From: Trichobilharzia szidati
Lineage: Eukaryota > Platyhelminthes > Trematoda > Strigeidida > Schistosomatidae
NCBI GenBank assembly: GCA_944472155.2
Contig: OX235273.1
Span: 102,818,582-102,882,581 of the forward strand
Reading direction: 5' to 3'
DNA length: 64,000 nt
In this document: piece by piece, positions 1 through 11,486 of the stretch
How positions within the stretch are numbered: position 1 is the stretch's first letter
Layout: the number at the start of each line of letters is the position of its first letter
Made by a program: the position numbers and the translations under genes
The notes under the pieces: model-generated
What the model was told of the DNA's origin: nothing
Seen by the model: the letters and a program-made list of their open reading frames with translations, nothing else
The model's database searches: none

Positions 1-164
1 TTTATTTACTTCCGTTACAATCTAGGTTTACTTAATCAGAAGATTTCTTTTTCTTAGCCTTAATCGACTATATCTGTCTGGACACTTGTTTGCTTAATCA
101 TGTTGTTTTTCACTATTCTTCTTAGTTTCAAGAGTTGGTTTGTAAGGATTAGATTTGTTTTCGC

Positions 165-390
165 GAGTTTGACCACAGACTGATATCAGTTAGAGAACCA
201 TTTAAAACCAGGCAGTACTGGACAGCTGTTTCATCTAAGTTTCAGGAATTTTCATTGGCAGGACCTTACGGTTACAAGGAAAGCTGGCTCGTATGCCATT
301 CAGCCACTGGGACCCAATTCAGTGGCCAGCCCATGAATTCTAACTTCTACCAGTTCGTGATTTAGCACGACCACCAACCAATATCGCCAG
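165..390 (-). repeat. Dispersed SINE-like repeat, family A
   Basis: On the minus strand this ends with the phrase CTCTAACTGATATCA followed by a TGTGGTC block, a signature seen many times in the window. Related copies or pieces lie near 8.4-8.57, 10.3-10.5, 16.7-16.9, 18.0-18.2, 19.2-19.35, 20.9-21.0, 26.1-26.3, 36.0-36.2, 45.1-45.4, 50.75-51.25, 54.7-54.85, 60.3-60.5, 61.9-62.1 and 63.2-63.4 kb. The better copies carry a tRNA-like stretch upstream. Boundaries are approximate. Confidence 0.6.
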
Positions 391-770
391 TGGGACATCC
401 ATCCTCACGCACTTCACTGGATGGACCTCATTGGTCACGACTTCTCACTAGAACCCTAGGAAGGTCCTGAGTCCGAACCCTGGCAGTATGTGCGGGCTGT
501 CGATGATTCCCAAACTAGGATGAAACAGCTATTCTTATCATAAATCGCCCCACCCTTTTCATCTATGTCATCGACAGAATTATTATTAGTATGACTAAAT
601 TTAAACTTATATAGATTGGAGTTAAACCTGATGAGATCTGATAAGAAACAATGCTGTTCACTTAAATGTGTTGCTCTTAATTTGACAAAGTAACCGTCAA
701 TAAAAATCCCATTTCAACATAAGCGATAAAACAGATTATGTAACACGTAAAGTAGCTCCTAGTAAGCATA

Positions 771-945
771 TGTCTCGGTGGTACAGCGGTTAGGACTCTC
801 GCCGACCATGTACATGGTCCGGGGTTCGACCCCCTGCCAACGGACACCTGATATCTATGGTCGGCCCGCGAAATTCGGGCTGCCAATATCACATGCTGAA
901 AATTCGATGCCTGTACCAAAATACTGTGTAGAATCAAGGAGTAGA
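771..945 (+). repeat. tRNA-derived SINE copy S1
   Basis: It starts with a tRNA-like head: an A-box-like TGGTACAGCGGTTAGGAC and a B-box-like GGGTTCGACCCC, in polymerase III spacing. A tail of about 90 bases follows and ends near ACTGTGTAGAATCAAG. It is the most diverged of five clear copies; the acceptor-stem halves no longer pair well. Confidence 0.8.
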
Positions 946-1378
946 ATCTGTACATACTTCTTTTATACATGTAGATCCAGCTTAAATTCATACATACTAA
1001 ACGCTTTCATTGTCTGGAGAAGATTGAAACGAAGGAAATGGGACTGATTGACATGAATTTAGTAGGTGATATTAAAATTATTTTCATGTCTGAGTAAGCG
1101 ATAAGAGCGAATGGAGTAATCTGGAATATAGCGCCCCACGCCTTTCCCTTCTCTCTTGTGAAACCAACCGTACTTTAATGTGCTTTCATATCCGTGTGGA
1201 AAGCAGTTTCTGTTTACTGCGTTTATCCCTCGTTCCACAAGAGCGGATGAACCGATTTATGCACATAAAAATGGCCAGACGAGGGAGGTTATCGCTGATA
1301 CAGAGAACAACTTTCAGGTGATGAAGGAAAAATGGAGTTTCCCCTCAGGCAACCCTTTAATGATTGATTTATATGGAT

Positions 1379-1555
1379 GCGTCGGTGGCACAGTGGTTAG
1401 GACTCTCGCCGACCATGCACATGGTCCGAGGTTCGATCCCCTGCCGACGCACACCTGTTGTCTATGGTTGGCCCGTAAAATTTGGGCTACTGATATCACA
1501 TGCTGAAAATTCCATACTTGTACCAAAAATACAGTGTGGAATCAAGTTGTATTCA
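1379..1555 (+). repeat. tRNA-derived SINE copy S2
   Basis: The first 72 bases can fold as a tRNA-like cloverleaf: GCGTCGG at the start pairs with CCGACGC at the end of the head. The A box (TGGCACAGTGGTTAGG) and B box (GGTTCGATCCC) look intact. The tail ends at GTGTGGAATCAAG and runs into an (AT)n tract at 1556-1575, the kind of simple 3' tail SINEs often have. Confidence 0.85.
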
Positions 1556-1643
1556 ATATATATATATATATATTTGTAGCATGATGACCTTAAGATTCAG
1601 GATCTATGAAAATTTTTTATTTTATTTTTTATTTTGATTACAG

Positions 1644-1808
1644 CTTGATTCCACACCTTATTTTGAGTACAAGTATGGAATTTTCAGCATGGATATCGGT
1701 AGCCCAAATTTCAGGGCGACCATAGATATCGGGTGTGCGCCGGCAGGGGATCGAACCCTGGACCATGTGCATGGTCGGCAAGAGTCCTAACCACTGTGCT
1801 ACCGACGC
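1644..1808 (-). repeat. tRNA-derived SINE copy S3, inverted to S2
   Basis: This is the same element as the copy at 1379-1555 in the opposite orientation, with its tail facing that copy's tail across about 90 AT-rich bases. The tRNA-like head is at 1737-1808 on the minus strand with both promoter boxes recognisable. Transcripts across the pair could form a hairpin. Confidence 0.85.
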
Positions 1809-3530
1809 ACACTGAGTAAGTGACTATTTCGGTATGTTTATCCCTTCGTATTCGTTTATCAGTAAACCGGGTAGCGCTTTAAGCAATCTTGGCTCCTAGG
1901 GAAAAATTTCCTGGAACCATGCGAGCAAACTGCAAACTATCCTCTTTCTCTCTTTTAGTGAATCTCTTCGGCCAGGGATATGCCGTTGGATGTAGAAGTT
2001 AGAAAACTGTCCATTCTACGGAGCGCTCAGGAGATTCGTTGTGCCGCCATGTAAGGAAGACATCAAGAAAATGTTCCTCTTGAAAATGTCTCGAAGATTT
2101 AGATATTCTGTCATCATAAAATCACTGATAAGAAACTCAAACCTTCTTGAAAATTGCCACGAAGATGACATTCCTCAATAAATAAAGAGGTGACCAATTC
2201 GTTCTGGTGGAGTTACAACCAATTCAAGGTTGATATCTGATAAATAATTCACATACATAAATGCTTCCTATTCTAAAAGTCCAAATATCCCCTCTCACAT
2301 ATGAATGGCATTAATGCAATCTGGGTTTTGTTATTTCTAGATTCATTGGCTCGTTTCCTCTTCAGAATTTGATTCTGGAAGACAGACGTTGATTTTCAAA
2401 TTCACCAGAAAATTTCAGTCGATAAACTGGTGGCAGTCATTCCTATGGTTAGCTGAAATGAGGATGGCTAAAATTTTGTTTGAAGTCTTGTCGGAGAGAC
2501 GATAGCATCACAGCACGTATATTGCACACGAGGATGGGGATGATTATGATTATTTGCATTCCCCTGTGTTCTGAGTGGAACACAAGCCTGCAGTAGCACT
2601 CTGTTCTCCACAGTCTAAGTAAGCCTTTTCCATGCATTTCCGTCCGACTTCCGTCTCTTCCTCACATGATTTTCTCAATGTCACCCTCGAACTCACGCTA
2701 AACTAGTCGATTTCCCGCTGGGTTCTACTCAACGACTCAGCGGTCTCCTCAATATACGTGTCATCCATCTGTGTTTCCTCCAGCATATTTGTTGCCGGAT
2801 AACCTCGTGATTTGTTCGCTGACAGGTTTCCTTATTACTTAACCCTTCTAACCATCTATCTGGTCTTTAGCACATGGCGAAAGAAGTTGTTGACAGTAGT
2901 CTGGAACCTGCTTGGAATGTTTCTGGTGACACACACCAAGTCTCTCAACCATACAGAAGCACTGACTGACTCGACATTTCTGTTGACAATATGAATGTTG
3001 CTGTGCATGCTGAGTGCAGCAGATGTCCACACCGATTTCCGATTAATCAAGGTCCGTCTCAGCTATATCTACAAGCTTGTTGTTAGAAGAGAGTGTCAGG
3101 AATTTCTTTACATTGGTGGTCGATTATATAATCTGATTTGTACCTATTGACGGACTTCACTAGTCAGAATTTCCACTTCACTTCAATTTGACATTGATTG
3201 ACATTCATTTGTTTCTCAATATTATTTCGCGATTAGTCGTCTTGTATTAACTGGCAGTTGAGTAGCCAGACGATGAATATTATTATTATTACTGTCACTG
3301 TCATAATGTCACAATCCTGTCCACATATTAGGTCTACCAAGTGCAGTCAACAACATTGGTTTAGAAGCCTATAACACTGTTTGCTCAGTGATTTACACAG
3401 TGTCATAATCAATAGTCAATAAAACTGGGGCTTAAACTCAACTGCTGAACCAGACATTGCTTTGACAGCTAATGACAGATATTTGTCTGTGTGTTGAGTA
3501 GCAGATCACTCACTCAGGTTGACTTGAAGG
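1809..3530. other. Intergenic stretch, no gene seen
   Basis: Only short open frames occur, without recognisable domains. The part near 2870-2990 resembles a dispersed module also found around 13.55, 27.1, 34.06 and 56.06 kb. I see no exon chain here. Confidence 0.5.
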
Positions 3531-3532
3531 CT

Positions 3533-3540
3533 TATAAATA
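3533..3540 (+). promoter_or_regulatory. TATA box of the small secreted-protein gene
   Basis: TATAAATA lies 86 bases upstream of the start codon at 3626. The leader after it holds clustered CAGT units at about 3555-3595. The same octamer precedes the first exon of the large gene at 14597. Confidence 0.6.
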
Positions 3541-3625
3541 CTCACGCGTCTTCAGTCAGTCAGTCAGTGATTCAGTTGGTCAGTCAGTCAGTAGTTGTTC
3601 TGCCGAGTAGTTAATTTCACAAATA

Positions 3626-3643
3626 ATGTTCACGGCTAAGATG
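3626..3643 (+). CDS. Small secreted protein, exon 1
   Basis: An 18-nt coding exon, MFTAKM, followed by a consensus GTAAGT donor. Phase 0 at its end. Confidence 0.6.
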
Positions 3644-5393
3644 GTAAGTGGAAATGTTCATCAATGTGAAGTAATGAATCTTTTGTTTTTCGAAAAATCT
3701 AGATACTTTCCATTTGTATATGTGTATGCATTGCCGCTGTCCATGCTGATGATGTAGAGACGCCAGGTAAATCTGCACGATGTATTGTTGCTTATTGTTA
3801 TCGTAACTTTACTGTATTGCGATGTTTTCATTCGTGTTGATTCTACTTGACTTGAGTCAAGAGTAGAAACGGATGGAGGGGAGAGACATCTTTGCGGTAT
3901 TCGGGTATTGGACTTGGACGATGAGTGTTGTGGGTTGAAAAAATTTCACTATTGAAACACTGACACACAATCGACAGACATCTGTGGACCTAGGTTTTGT
4001 TCTTGTTCGCACTCGTCAGACAGATATATTTGCGAGATTGAAGGAAATTGTGTAGCCTCTGGGATTCGAAGTCACATCACACAGTGTTGTTATTCAGGGT
4101 GGAAGAGGTTCGTTTCACCATAATAGTTGTCGTGAAATCACGTTAGACTGGACATACGCTGAGGCGACTTTTATTTGACACCACAGACAAGGTTCACAAG
4201 TGGTACCCCAATAACAAGTGATGACTCGTACGATTCTGAAACGGAATTGATCGTATAGAGCGGAGATGAGAGGCTGTTAGCACTCTTGAAACCAGAGGAG
4301 AGTAATGTATGAGAATTGGATGTGCCTCTCAAGGCCTACAACTCGGTTGGAAAGCAAGCAATGAATAATTAAGCAATTAAGTCAATTTTCCAAAACTTCC
4401 TCGATTTCCACAGTGAAAATAAAGTGTAATGGAATAATTGTTTGGGAAATCCCTTCCTGACTGATCCAGTTACAAGATTCATACTGATTTGATCCTCAAT
4501 ATTTGTCTTTGACAGTGTTTGATGTCTAATTTCAATGCTTCAATTTGTGGTTGTCCGATAAATTGATAATGTGTTGTTTCAATATGTGATTCAGTTTGAG
4601 TGGATGAAGGGGATTCTGATATTGGACTGTCTGTTGGAATTCTCGGTGTGTGATTCTTGTGGACAGAGATTTGATCCGAGCATGTTGGGGATATTCTACT
4701 CGACAATAAGTACTTCTTTTGTACTATAAAATTGTATAAACTGAATGACTGCCTAACGGCACTGCTGACAACCATAGATTTGTAGAAGATTAACAGTGTT
4801 TTGATGTGCTTGGAGCGATTAGTGATTGTGCATCTCTCAGGGAAATTTCGGTCAGCTACATATTAGAGAGAGATCAGAGATCGGTTGACCGCGTTCACAC
4901 AATCACGAGTCAGTTTTCGTCGTCACATAATGTAGGAGAGTGGACTGCTGATAACGTATCGACGATTGCAACACTTTTCTTCCTAGAATAATATCAATAC
5001 ACGTTATCCCATTTTCAAAATGCACTCATACTCAGGCCACCATGTACACAATTTGTTCCTGTGAAGAAGGACTGCTTTCCAGAGATCACAAAATATCGGA
5101 AATATCCTTGATTCTTTCATTTCATCAGGACTGCATAAAAATATTTCCACGATTAACTGTCTCCCACGTCTAAGTTTGTTTTATGAAAAATTTATTTTGT
5201 GCCTCATTAAATAATTTTTTCTTTCTTTTGGATAAACTAAATATTCGGGAATCCGAACACCAACATAGATGTCGGCTCAGATACAGCACCAGATGGCGCT
5301 ATACAAGATGTGAAGCCTACACCACAACAAGGAGCATCCTTGGCAGATGCAGTTCAAAACCCACTATTTGGTGAACAAGAAGAATCGAAATAA
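3626..5393 (+). CDS. Small secreted protein, MEG-like, three exons
   Basis: The exons are 3626-3643 (18 nt), 3703-3766 (64 nt) and 5269-5393 (125 nt with stop), bounded by GTAAGT and GTAAAT donors and CTAG and ATAG acceptors. Together they encode 68 residues. Residues 1-21 form a signal peptide with the hydrophobic core ILSICICVCIAAVHA, split over the first two exons. The mature part is short, acidic and glutamine-rich (core KPTPQQGASLADAVQNPLF, end EQEESK) with no cysteine and no known domain. A tiny first exon splitting the signal peptide is typical of schistosome MEGs and egg- or gland-secreted proteins. Extra micro-exons in the 1.5 kb second intron cannot be excluded. That intron also holds a block on the opposite strand at 4479-4775. 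The family member is not assigned. Confidence 0.65.
3703..3766 (+). CDS. Small secreted protein, exon 2
   Basis: It carries most of the signal peptide (ILSICICVCIAAVHADD). Acceptor TCTAG, donor GTAAAT, ending in phase 1. Confidence 0.65.
4479..4775 (-). pseudogene. Terminal-exon-like block related to the large gene
   Basis: The minus strand is open for 98 codons and ends with TGA. Its 3' half (SPSSTQTESH, then QPQIEALKLDIKHCQRQIL) matches, in codon-like steps, the sequence at and after the end of the large gene's last exon (36840-37010), and also blocks at 17310-17605 and 63800-63960. A possible acceptor (TTTTATAG) gives phase 1 entry. It may be the 3' end of a gene begun by the orphan first exon at 7209-7260, or a leftover duplicate. 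It sits inside an intron of the plus-strand small gene. Confidence 0.45.
5269..5393 (+). CDS. Small secreted protein, last exon
   Basis: The frame is open for 41 codons after phase 1 entry and ends with TAA at 5391-5393. An AATAAA at 5575-5580 is a plausible polyadenylation signal. The acceptor ACATAG has a weak pyrimidine tract, so the exon edge is less sure than the frame. Confidence 0.6.
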
Positions 5394-6227
5394 CCACACT
5401 TCCATTGTGCAAATAGTTCATTTTCAATTTCAATTATTAATGATAGTTTCTAAAATATGACCACATTTTCACACAATAATTTCTACTTATTATTATGATC
5501 GTTGTTCAGAGAAACCGCCTAAGTGAGATGGGCTAATGTATTAATGTAGTGCAACAAGTGATGACAGATGTAAAAATAAACTTTAATTGAGTTCCAAGAA
5601 TATTCAAGCCTATGGTGTTTCGGGTTATCGCCATTATTTTCCGACAGACTGATGTACGAGATCCGCCTGTTGACGAAGTTTCAATTTCAGTTATGTTCTT
5701 GATCTCTAGGCAGAAAGCTCTGGTGATTGAAATCAAATAACCAAGTGCTCGTTCTGCTGATTTAATTTTATCTCCGATAAATAGTTCATTATTGCATTTA
5801 GGAAAAAACAACAGATTGAGCGAAGAAATATATTCCTCTTCGATTAGTTATTCCTCATCGCCTCTACACTAATGTATAGTCTTTTACATGGAAATGTTTA
5901 CCAATCAAGTGGTTACTTTAGTTAATGAGATTATATATATAGGAGAGGTCGAATTAAGAGGATGAAAGCCATCAAAACAATTAACGAAAAGACGTTAGTG
6001 ATAAGATAGCTAAGTTTTGAAGGAGGGGTGAAAATTAATTACGGAATTCAAGATAAGTGGATTCTTAGGCGTTACATAATCAAGAATTTTGTAAAATAAT
6101 GATGACTAAGAAGAATAGGATGACTCGGAAGAATTACGTTGAATGCAAACAAGTTAATAGAGTTACCTAGTATTGTGAGAGTTAACAAAGTCAGAAGACA
6201 TTTACAAGGAGATCGAAAAAGTCGTCT

Positions 6228-6767
6228 TTAAAACCTGATATATATCAAGTAGTTGGTGATGGCAAAGAAAGGGGTTGTACAAATTTCTTTTGAACGCACA
6301 CATAGATTTGGCTTGTTCAGATGAATTCCGATTGCCTCTGTTGTATGCAAGAGTCGTACTCGTAGACCATGTGGGAGGTTGGGTGATATACGATAAATAA
6401 TTTCAAAAGCTTTGTTAGAGTCAACTTGATGTCCGGTATCGACGAGATGAGCTAGTATTGAGCTGTGTATAGCTGTAATCGGACGTTCGTCAAACCCAGA
6501 TAGGACGTGTTCCGAAATTCGACAATGAACTTGACTGATCGTACGCCCTATGTTACTAGCTATACACGGCCAACTAAACAGATAAATACACATGGAAGAG
6601 GCGAAACGAGTCAGTCTGTCTTTATTTCTTGAATTAAATATTGGTCGGCTATTGAAAATAGATAAAGGACTCTTCAATGTTAGAGTTGTGGCCTGTTTGA
6701 ACGAGGTAGTCTCATATTGAACTGTTCTCAATTCAGATTCATTTAACCAGACTGGTAGGATTTCCAA
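6228..6767 (-). mobile_element. Penelope-like element remnant (GIY-YIG end)
   Basis: The 179-codon minus frame looks like the C-terminal endonuclease region of Penelope-like retroelements. A cysteine-rich strand leads into the NIGRT motif (the YIG position), followed by RISEH, SSILAHLVDTGHQVD and then a RLLHTTEAIGIHLNKPNLC stretch ending the domain. No reverse transcriptase region is seen upstream, so this is a 5'-truncated or broken copy. It lies downstream of the orphan first exon at 7209-7260, in the same orientation. About 50 bases of the same segment persist at 15158-15207. Confidence 0.65.
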
Positions 6768-6861
6768 AGCAAGAACAATTACGTTTCTAGAACAACGACC
6801 AATATAACTGGCTCAATAGAAGCACCTCAAATGATACACAAATAGATAGGTTAAGAGATAC

Positions 6862-7089
6862 ATGAGGCGGTGGCAGGCAGAGGTATTTCGTCCCTCACTC
6901 GTGGAATCACAATTGATAGTGTCGAAAATACGAGGTTCAGAATATCATCAATCTCTCACAGATGCACTTCCAGCTGTAATCTTTCGATATCAACGATTCA
7001 GTGTTATTGAAAACAGTCATCTTTATCGTCCAACCATGTCAAAACAAAACACAGGAGGCTGCACAACGACCTGGTTGTGTCTCACGTGA
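6862..7089 (+). repeat. Duplicated intron-1 segment
   Basis: A 75-codon open frame here reappears at 14829-15056 on the minus strand with about 8 differences. Both copies lie just downstream of a first exon, antisense to it. Because the whole block is duplicated, the shared frame may only reflect recent duplication. No domain is recognised. Confidence 0.5.
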
Positions 7090-7208
7090 ATTCGAGGTAA
7101 ACAAGCGCAGTATCATCAACTGAACAAACACGGAACTTAAGAATCATATAAAAGTTTAGTGCAATACATACAATACAAAGTTATGTGATACTACTGATAA
7201 TCACTCAC

Positions 7209-7260
7209 ATTGAAACAACGTCCAAACAAACAGCAGTATCAGGCAATGCTTCTTAATCAT
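7209..7260 (-). CDS. Orphan copy of the large gene's first exon
   Basis: The minus strand reads MIKKHCLILLFVWTLFQ, then a GTGAGT donor at phase 1, exactly like the exon at 14658-14709 except Cys for Trp at residue 6. It keeps a TATA box at 7314-7321 and similar upstream sequence to about 7490. I could not find second or later exons of the family downstream on this strand. Only the Penelope fragment and the block at 4479-4775 follow. It may head a diverged gene, or be a promoter plus signal-peptide exon with nothing attached. Confidence 0.55.
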
Positions 7261-7313
7261 GTTGTTGATGTGCAGAGATGTTGAGTTGAGCAGCAAACAA
7301 AGTATCACCTCAC

Positions 7314-7321
7314 TATTTATA
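7314..7321 (-). promoter_or_regulatory. TATA box of the orphan first exon
   Basis: TATAAATA on the minus strand, 53 bases before the start codon, within the conserved context GGGTATAAATAG-like as at 14597-14604. Confidence 0.6.
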
Positions 7322-8387
7322 CCCTACAGGTGGCCAGTGAATGTGAGAAAAAGAGAGAGAGTGTGTGTGGGGGCGGGAAATAGGATGCACTTCTCAACAT
7401 CTAATATTAGTGTATTTTGTGTTACTGCGTGAACATTTCATGTGGAATTCACAACAGAAATTTGAGGACGCAGAAACAATTGCTTGTATTCAGGTAATAC
7501 AATAATGATCTAATATAGAAACATGGTTAATCAGACAGCAACTAAAGTAAGATTGAGTTAGAATGTTACATGACGTAATATAATTGACTAAAATATTTCA
7601 ACTAACTTCAGGGTAGCAACAGAGGTTATTACAGGTATAGACTAAGTAGAAGTGGGGTAAAGAATAATGCCATTTATATAAGAACTGAAATTTAGGAAAT
7701 AAGTTGTATGACGTAACATTAAATGACTAGAAATTCAATCGGGTGGGGGTAGAGAACAAGAAATTTGAAAATGTAAATGTACAGCTCAATCACAAAATGC
7801 CAAATACTGACAATGAATGAAGTGGTGTGTGGTGTGATAATGTCAGTTCTGTTGAAGCCTATTACTACTCATCGATAAACAGTAGTGCAAAGCTGAACAC
7901 AAAGAAAACTGATAACAGTTGAATAGAGAGGTCACTCAATACTATAATTATCATGCAAATTGAGCGTCACTCCAATCTTCGGTTGTTTACAACCAGCGGA
8001 ATTCCACATCACCTTCTACTGAGAATAACTCTGAAAGCTATATTCCAGCACTTGAAAGGTGTACGACAAAAATGCATTGAATTGAGACTGCCTGTTAATT
8101 GCATTTCGGTGTCAATGTCTGACGAATCCACTGAGTCAGTTAAGGCAAACTGGAAATCACAGAAACAGTCAAATTTACCGAATATATGAATTCAGTTTGA
8201 GATCCTATCATCTACATAGACCCTGTTTGTGTGAAAAGATGAACGTTTCTAAGAGTTTCTCTTCAGCAATTGGGTTCGACAGTCTCGGATGTGAGTCATA
8301 GCAAACAATCGTCAACATAAACATTGTCTAGTGTCAGTCACACTAAAATCCAGAATCAGTAGAAGCTAGAATTCATGGGCTGTACAT

Positions 8388-8575
8388 TGTGTTGACTCTC
8401 AGTGGCTGAATGGTCTATGACCTCGACTTGTTGCCGGGAAGTTCTGATTCCGGACCACAATTACTTGGGCGATGACACTGAGTAGCACACTAGGATGAGA
8501 CAGCTGTCCACTTACCTCAACCCCGAGGTTTTCAGTGCTTCTCCAACTGATATCAATCCGTGGTGAAACGTGGAG
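8388..8575 (+). repeat. Dispersed SINE-like repeat, family A, with tRNA-like head
   Basis: It begins with a stretch containing GTGGCTGAATGGTC and a B-box-like AGTTCTGATTCC. It continues through CAGCTGTCC and ends with CCAACTGATATCAATC and a GTGGT block. This copy best shows why the family looks polymerase III derived. Confidence 0.55.
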
Positions 8576-9239
8576 ATGAAAACTGCTAAACGTCAACATG
8601 TCTTCCATGAAATGAATTCAGATATGGGTGTTGATTTCGAGACGATCGGGAAGGTGAGACGAACCCGCATCACACTGAAATCAATCTGGAAATCCTGCAC
8701 AATTGGCATTCAGTATACGATTCACATTTCTAACTCTGATGTCAAGCGTTCCCGAGTTATATATTGTGGTTCAGGGAATAGACGAGTCATGGAATGCATT
8801 CCCAACAGGCTACTTGAGACTTTCATCAACATCAGTCTTCCTTCAGTATTGGATGTGAAATGACTGTTTAGAAAGGATTGGCAACAATGATCTCTCTCAA
8901 ACCAACCAAGAACCTGTCAGCTGACAAATATGTAAAACTAAACAGACGTGGATTAGACCAATGCTGAATGCAGAGGAATACACCGAGTGGCGTCGCGCCT
9001 CACGCCATCGTTCGAGTGAAAGCTGAATGGGAATTTATCAGTGGGGCATGAATTTGATAGTGACATGGAAGAGATCATGTTAGGAGGTGAAGAGAGAGCT
9101 GATAAGCAATCGTGGATTCAATATAGGTGGACTTCAGAGAACGACATGAAGTGGAGATATGTCGTGGAAGTCCCGTGTCCCACTCAGAACCTAAGGGTAT
9201 ACAACTACTAATAATAATTAATAGCGATATAATAAGTAG

Positions 9240-9390
9240 AAATTAGTGGTGAGAAACAGAGAGACTAAATTCACTTCACAACATCCAATATCAGTGCATT
9301 TCATGTTACTGTGTGAAAATCGCATGTGAGATTCCCAACAGAAATCTGAGGATACAGTGAAACGTGCTTCTAATTGCCTGTGAACATGAA
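9240..9390 (-). pseudogene. Decayed third copy of the first-exon upstream region
   Basis: On the minus strand this matches the sequence upstream of the first exons at 7.3-7.49 kb and 14.42-14.58 kb, around ACACAGTAACATGAAATGCA and the following block. No intact TATA box or first exon follows, so it is a remnant. Confidence 0.45.
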
Positions 9391-9469
9391 AGTGTATTGA
9401 AACTGTTCTCATACAGTGCATGTTGAATTTATTTTGTGATTAACACAGGATACTTCACTGCAGTACTCA

Positions 9470-9650
9470 TTCACTAAAGTGCAGTAAATCTCTTAGAAAT
9501 AAGTAAATAAGAGAACTTGGTGACCTGATTACCACTGAAGTGTATTCTTGTATTGATGCACTGAAAATGGATGGTGAGTCGTGTCGCTTGTATTTTGTGA
9601 AATATTAGCTGCAAACGCGTTGGAGCCACGTGCTTCATCAGTGAGTAGTG
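9470..9650 (-). repeat. Repeat shared with the palindrome spacer
   Basis: The minus strand matches 38970-39120 plus, including the phrase ATACAAGCGACACGACTCAC and a following ATTTTCAGTGCA. No coding signal is recognised. Confidence 0.55.
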
Positions 9651-10309
9651 CACCAACGAACCACTGAAACAAATTAACTAGTCAGTATTCAACAGCTGAT
9701 TGATCCTACTTTGAGACTCCTCACAATTACAGATACTCACTGGGTTCGAATCCAGGTGCTTCCTACTCAGCCTACCCTCTTTCTCGGATTACTGCCAGCA
9801 AGGCAAGGTCATCTGTCTATTGTGAATTCAACCCAAACCACCCCACTGGTTGACAAATATTCTGCCATCAAACTACCACAACGCATGTGAGTATATCGGA
9901 TCAACTGCATATCTAAAAGAAATGTTGCTTAGACGCACAATTCACCTTCAACAACGGAATTTATGGATCAAAAGTGTATAAGCTATACAGATTCTCTTCA
10001 CTTCGATCACCGATATGACGTGATTAGGCAAAATAAAACCAATCTGATGAAGAGCTCAAAGTGGTCCGACCAAAACATAAAGCTATCAATTGTTAGTTTG
10101 AATCACTTAGGAAGGAAACATTTGATGCGCATACCATTAGTGACTGACGGCATGATGTAGTCGTCTGAGTGTCTTCTCAGTAGTGGTAGCAAGTGAGATT
10201 CAGCATGTAGGGCATCAGGGGAAATAGTCACTGTTAAGTTTTACTAGACGCGGTGTTACCCATCACGAAATGGAAGTTGGTCGGTAGGAATTCGATTTGT
10301 TTCTGGTAT

Positions 10310-10490
10310 GATCAAGTATCAATATCGGTTGAAGAACGATTGAAACCACCAGGAAGTACTGTATAGCTGTTTGTACGTAATTTGATGCTCATCGGCTGCA
10401 CGCGCACCCACCGGAGTTTGAACCAAGGACATTCCGGTTACAAGAGTATCTTGTAAGCTATTCAGCCAGTGGGACCCTACCCAATGGGTG
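10310..10490 (-). repeat. Dispersed SINE-like repeat, family A
   Basis: A minus-oriented family A copy, recognised from the AGTACTG...CAGCTG spacing and the tRNA-like stretch near 10430-10485. It borders the partial gene copy that starts near 10.49 kb. Confidence 0.5.
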
Positions 10491-10807
10491 TATGCTTGTT
10501 ACGAATAAGTACAGAACTAGTGGGAGAGAGTTGTTCAGATGGATTAGACACACACTGAGGAGGAGACTGTCCAGGGTTATCACATTTCACATTATCACAT
10601 TTCAGGGAAGAGGAGATGGGATCTAATGAGCAATCGTGGGGTCAGATCAAGATGACGGCAGAAAACAGTGTGAGTCAAGGCATGATTTTCAAGTCCCATG
10701 TACCACAGAGAACCTAGAGGAATAATCACAATAATTACATGGCAAAATAAACATCACGTATGAAATGCGTGTATGGATAGTTGCATTGGTGAAAGGATGA
10801 ATCACAG

Positions 10808-11147
10808 TGTAACAACAGAAGACGAGGGCCAGGCAACAGAACGTTTATTACGGAAAATCAACACGTATTTATAGATTTTGATGTACATTATTGTAGGTTA
10901 ATGTTAGTAGAAAATACAGTCTGTTGATTGGTTGTTTCTCACACAAAGTTAACCTTGCATCTCTTGTGGCTGTGTCAGTTCATCTATATGTTAACTGTAT
11001 CCGCCTGTCCATCTTGACCTTGACCTCAGTTACTGTCATCCAATTTGGCTAGCAACCATGTCTCACCACAACATGACTAATATTTGAAACATAAACATTG
11101 ACCTCAATTATTGTCAACCAATTGGCTAGTAGACAGCTCTCACCACA
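10808..11147. mobile_element. Solo-LTR-like insertion with target duplication
   Basis: A 340-base segment starts with TGTAACAACAG and ends with CTCACCACA. It is flanked on both sides by ACAG (10804-10807 and 11148-11151). The paralogous site near 29.81 kb, read on the minus strand, lacks it and has a single ACAG inside CACAGTACTTAGAGG. The TG...CA ends and 4-base duplication fit a solo LTR. About 80 bases are repeated in tandem within its 3' half. No coding capacity. The LTR family is not identified. Confidence 0.7.
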
Positions 11148-11432
11148 ACAGTACTTAGAGGTGCGTAGAAGTTAGGCGGCATAGGTACTTACTTATATGC
11201 TAACTAGGACAAATCCAGATTCACTACAAACACTCTTATTCACCCTTGCATATCTGTCACAAGAAGATTTCATGGTGACAATCAGGAATGACAGATGCCA
11301 CATTACACCATAAACAGTCAATTGATCTCATTGCAGGTGGCGGTGACATCTGATGACGTTGTTGGTGTTGCTGGTCAGTTGACGCAGCGATTTGGCAATT
11401 AGACATCAACAACCAAACAAACTGGGACTCAC

Positions 11433-11486
11433 CATTTCGATCTAGTTGCATTCCTGATATTCGCAAACATTTCTGCTCAACATTCT
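11433..11486 (-). CDS. Partial copy, exon 13 type
   Basis: 54 nt, phase 1-1, donor GTGAGT, acceptor GTCCAG. Encodes NVEQKCLRISGMQLDRN, 2 residues different from the main gene's exon. Probably part of a fragment copy. Confidence 0.55.
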
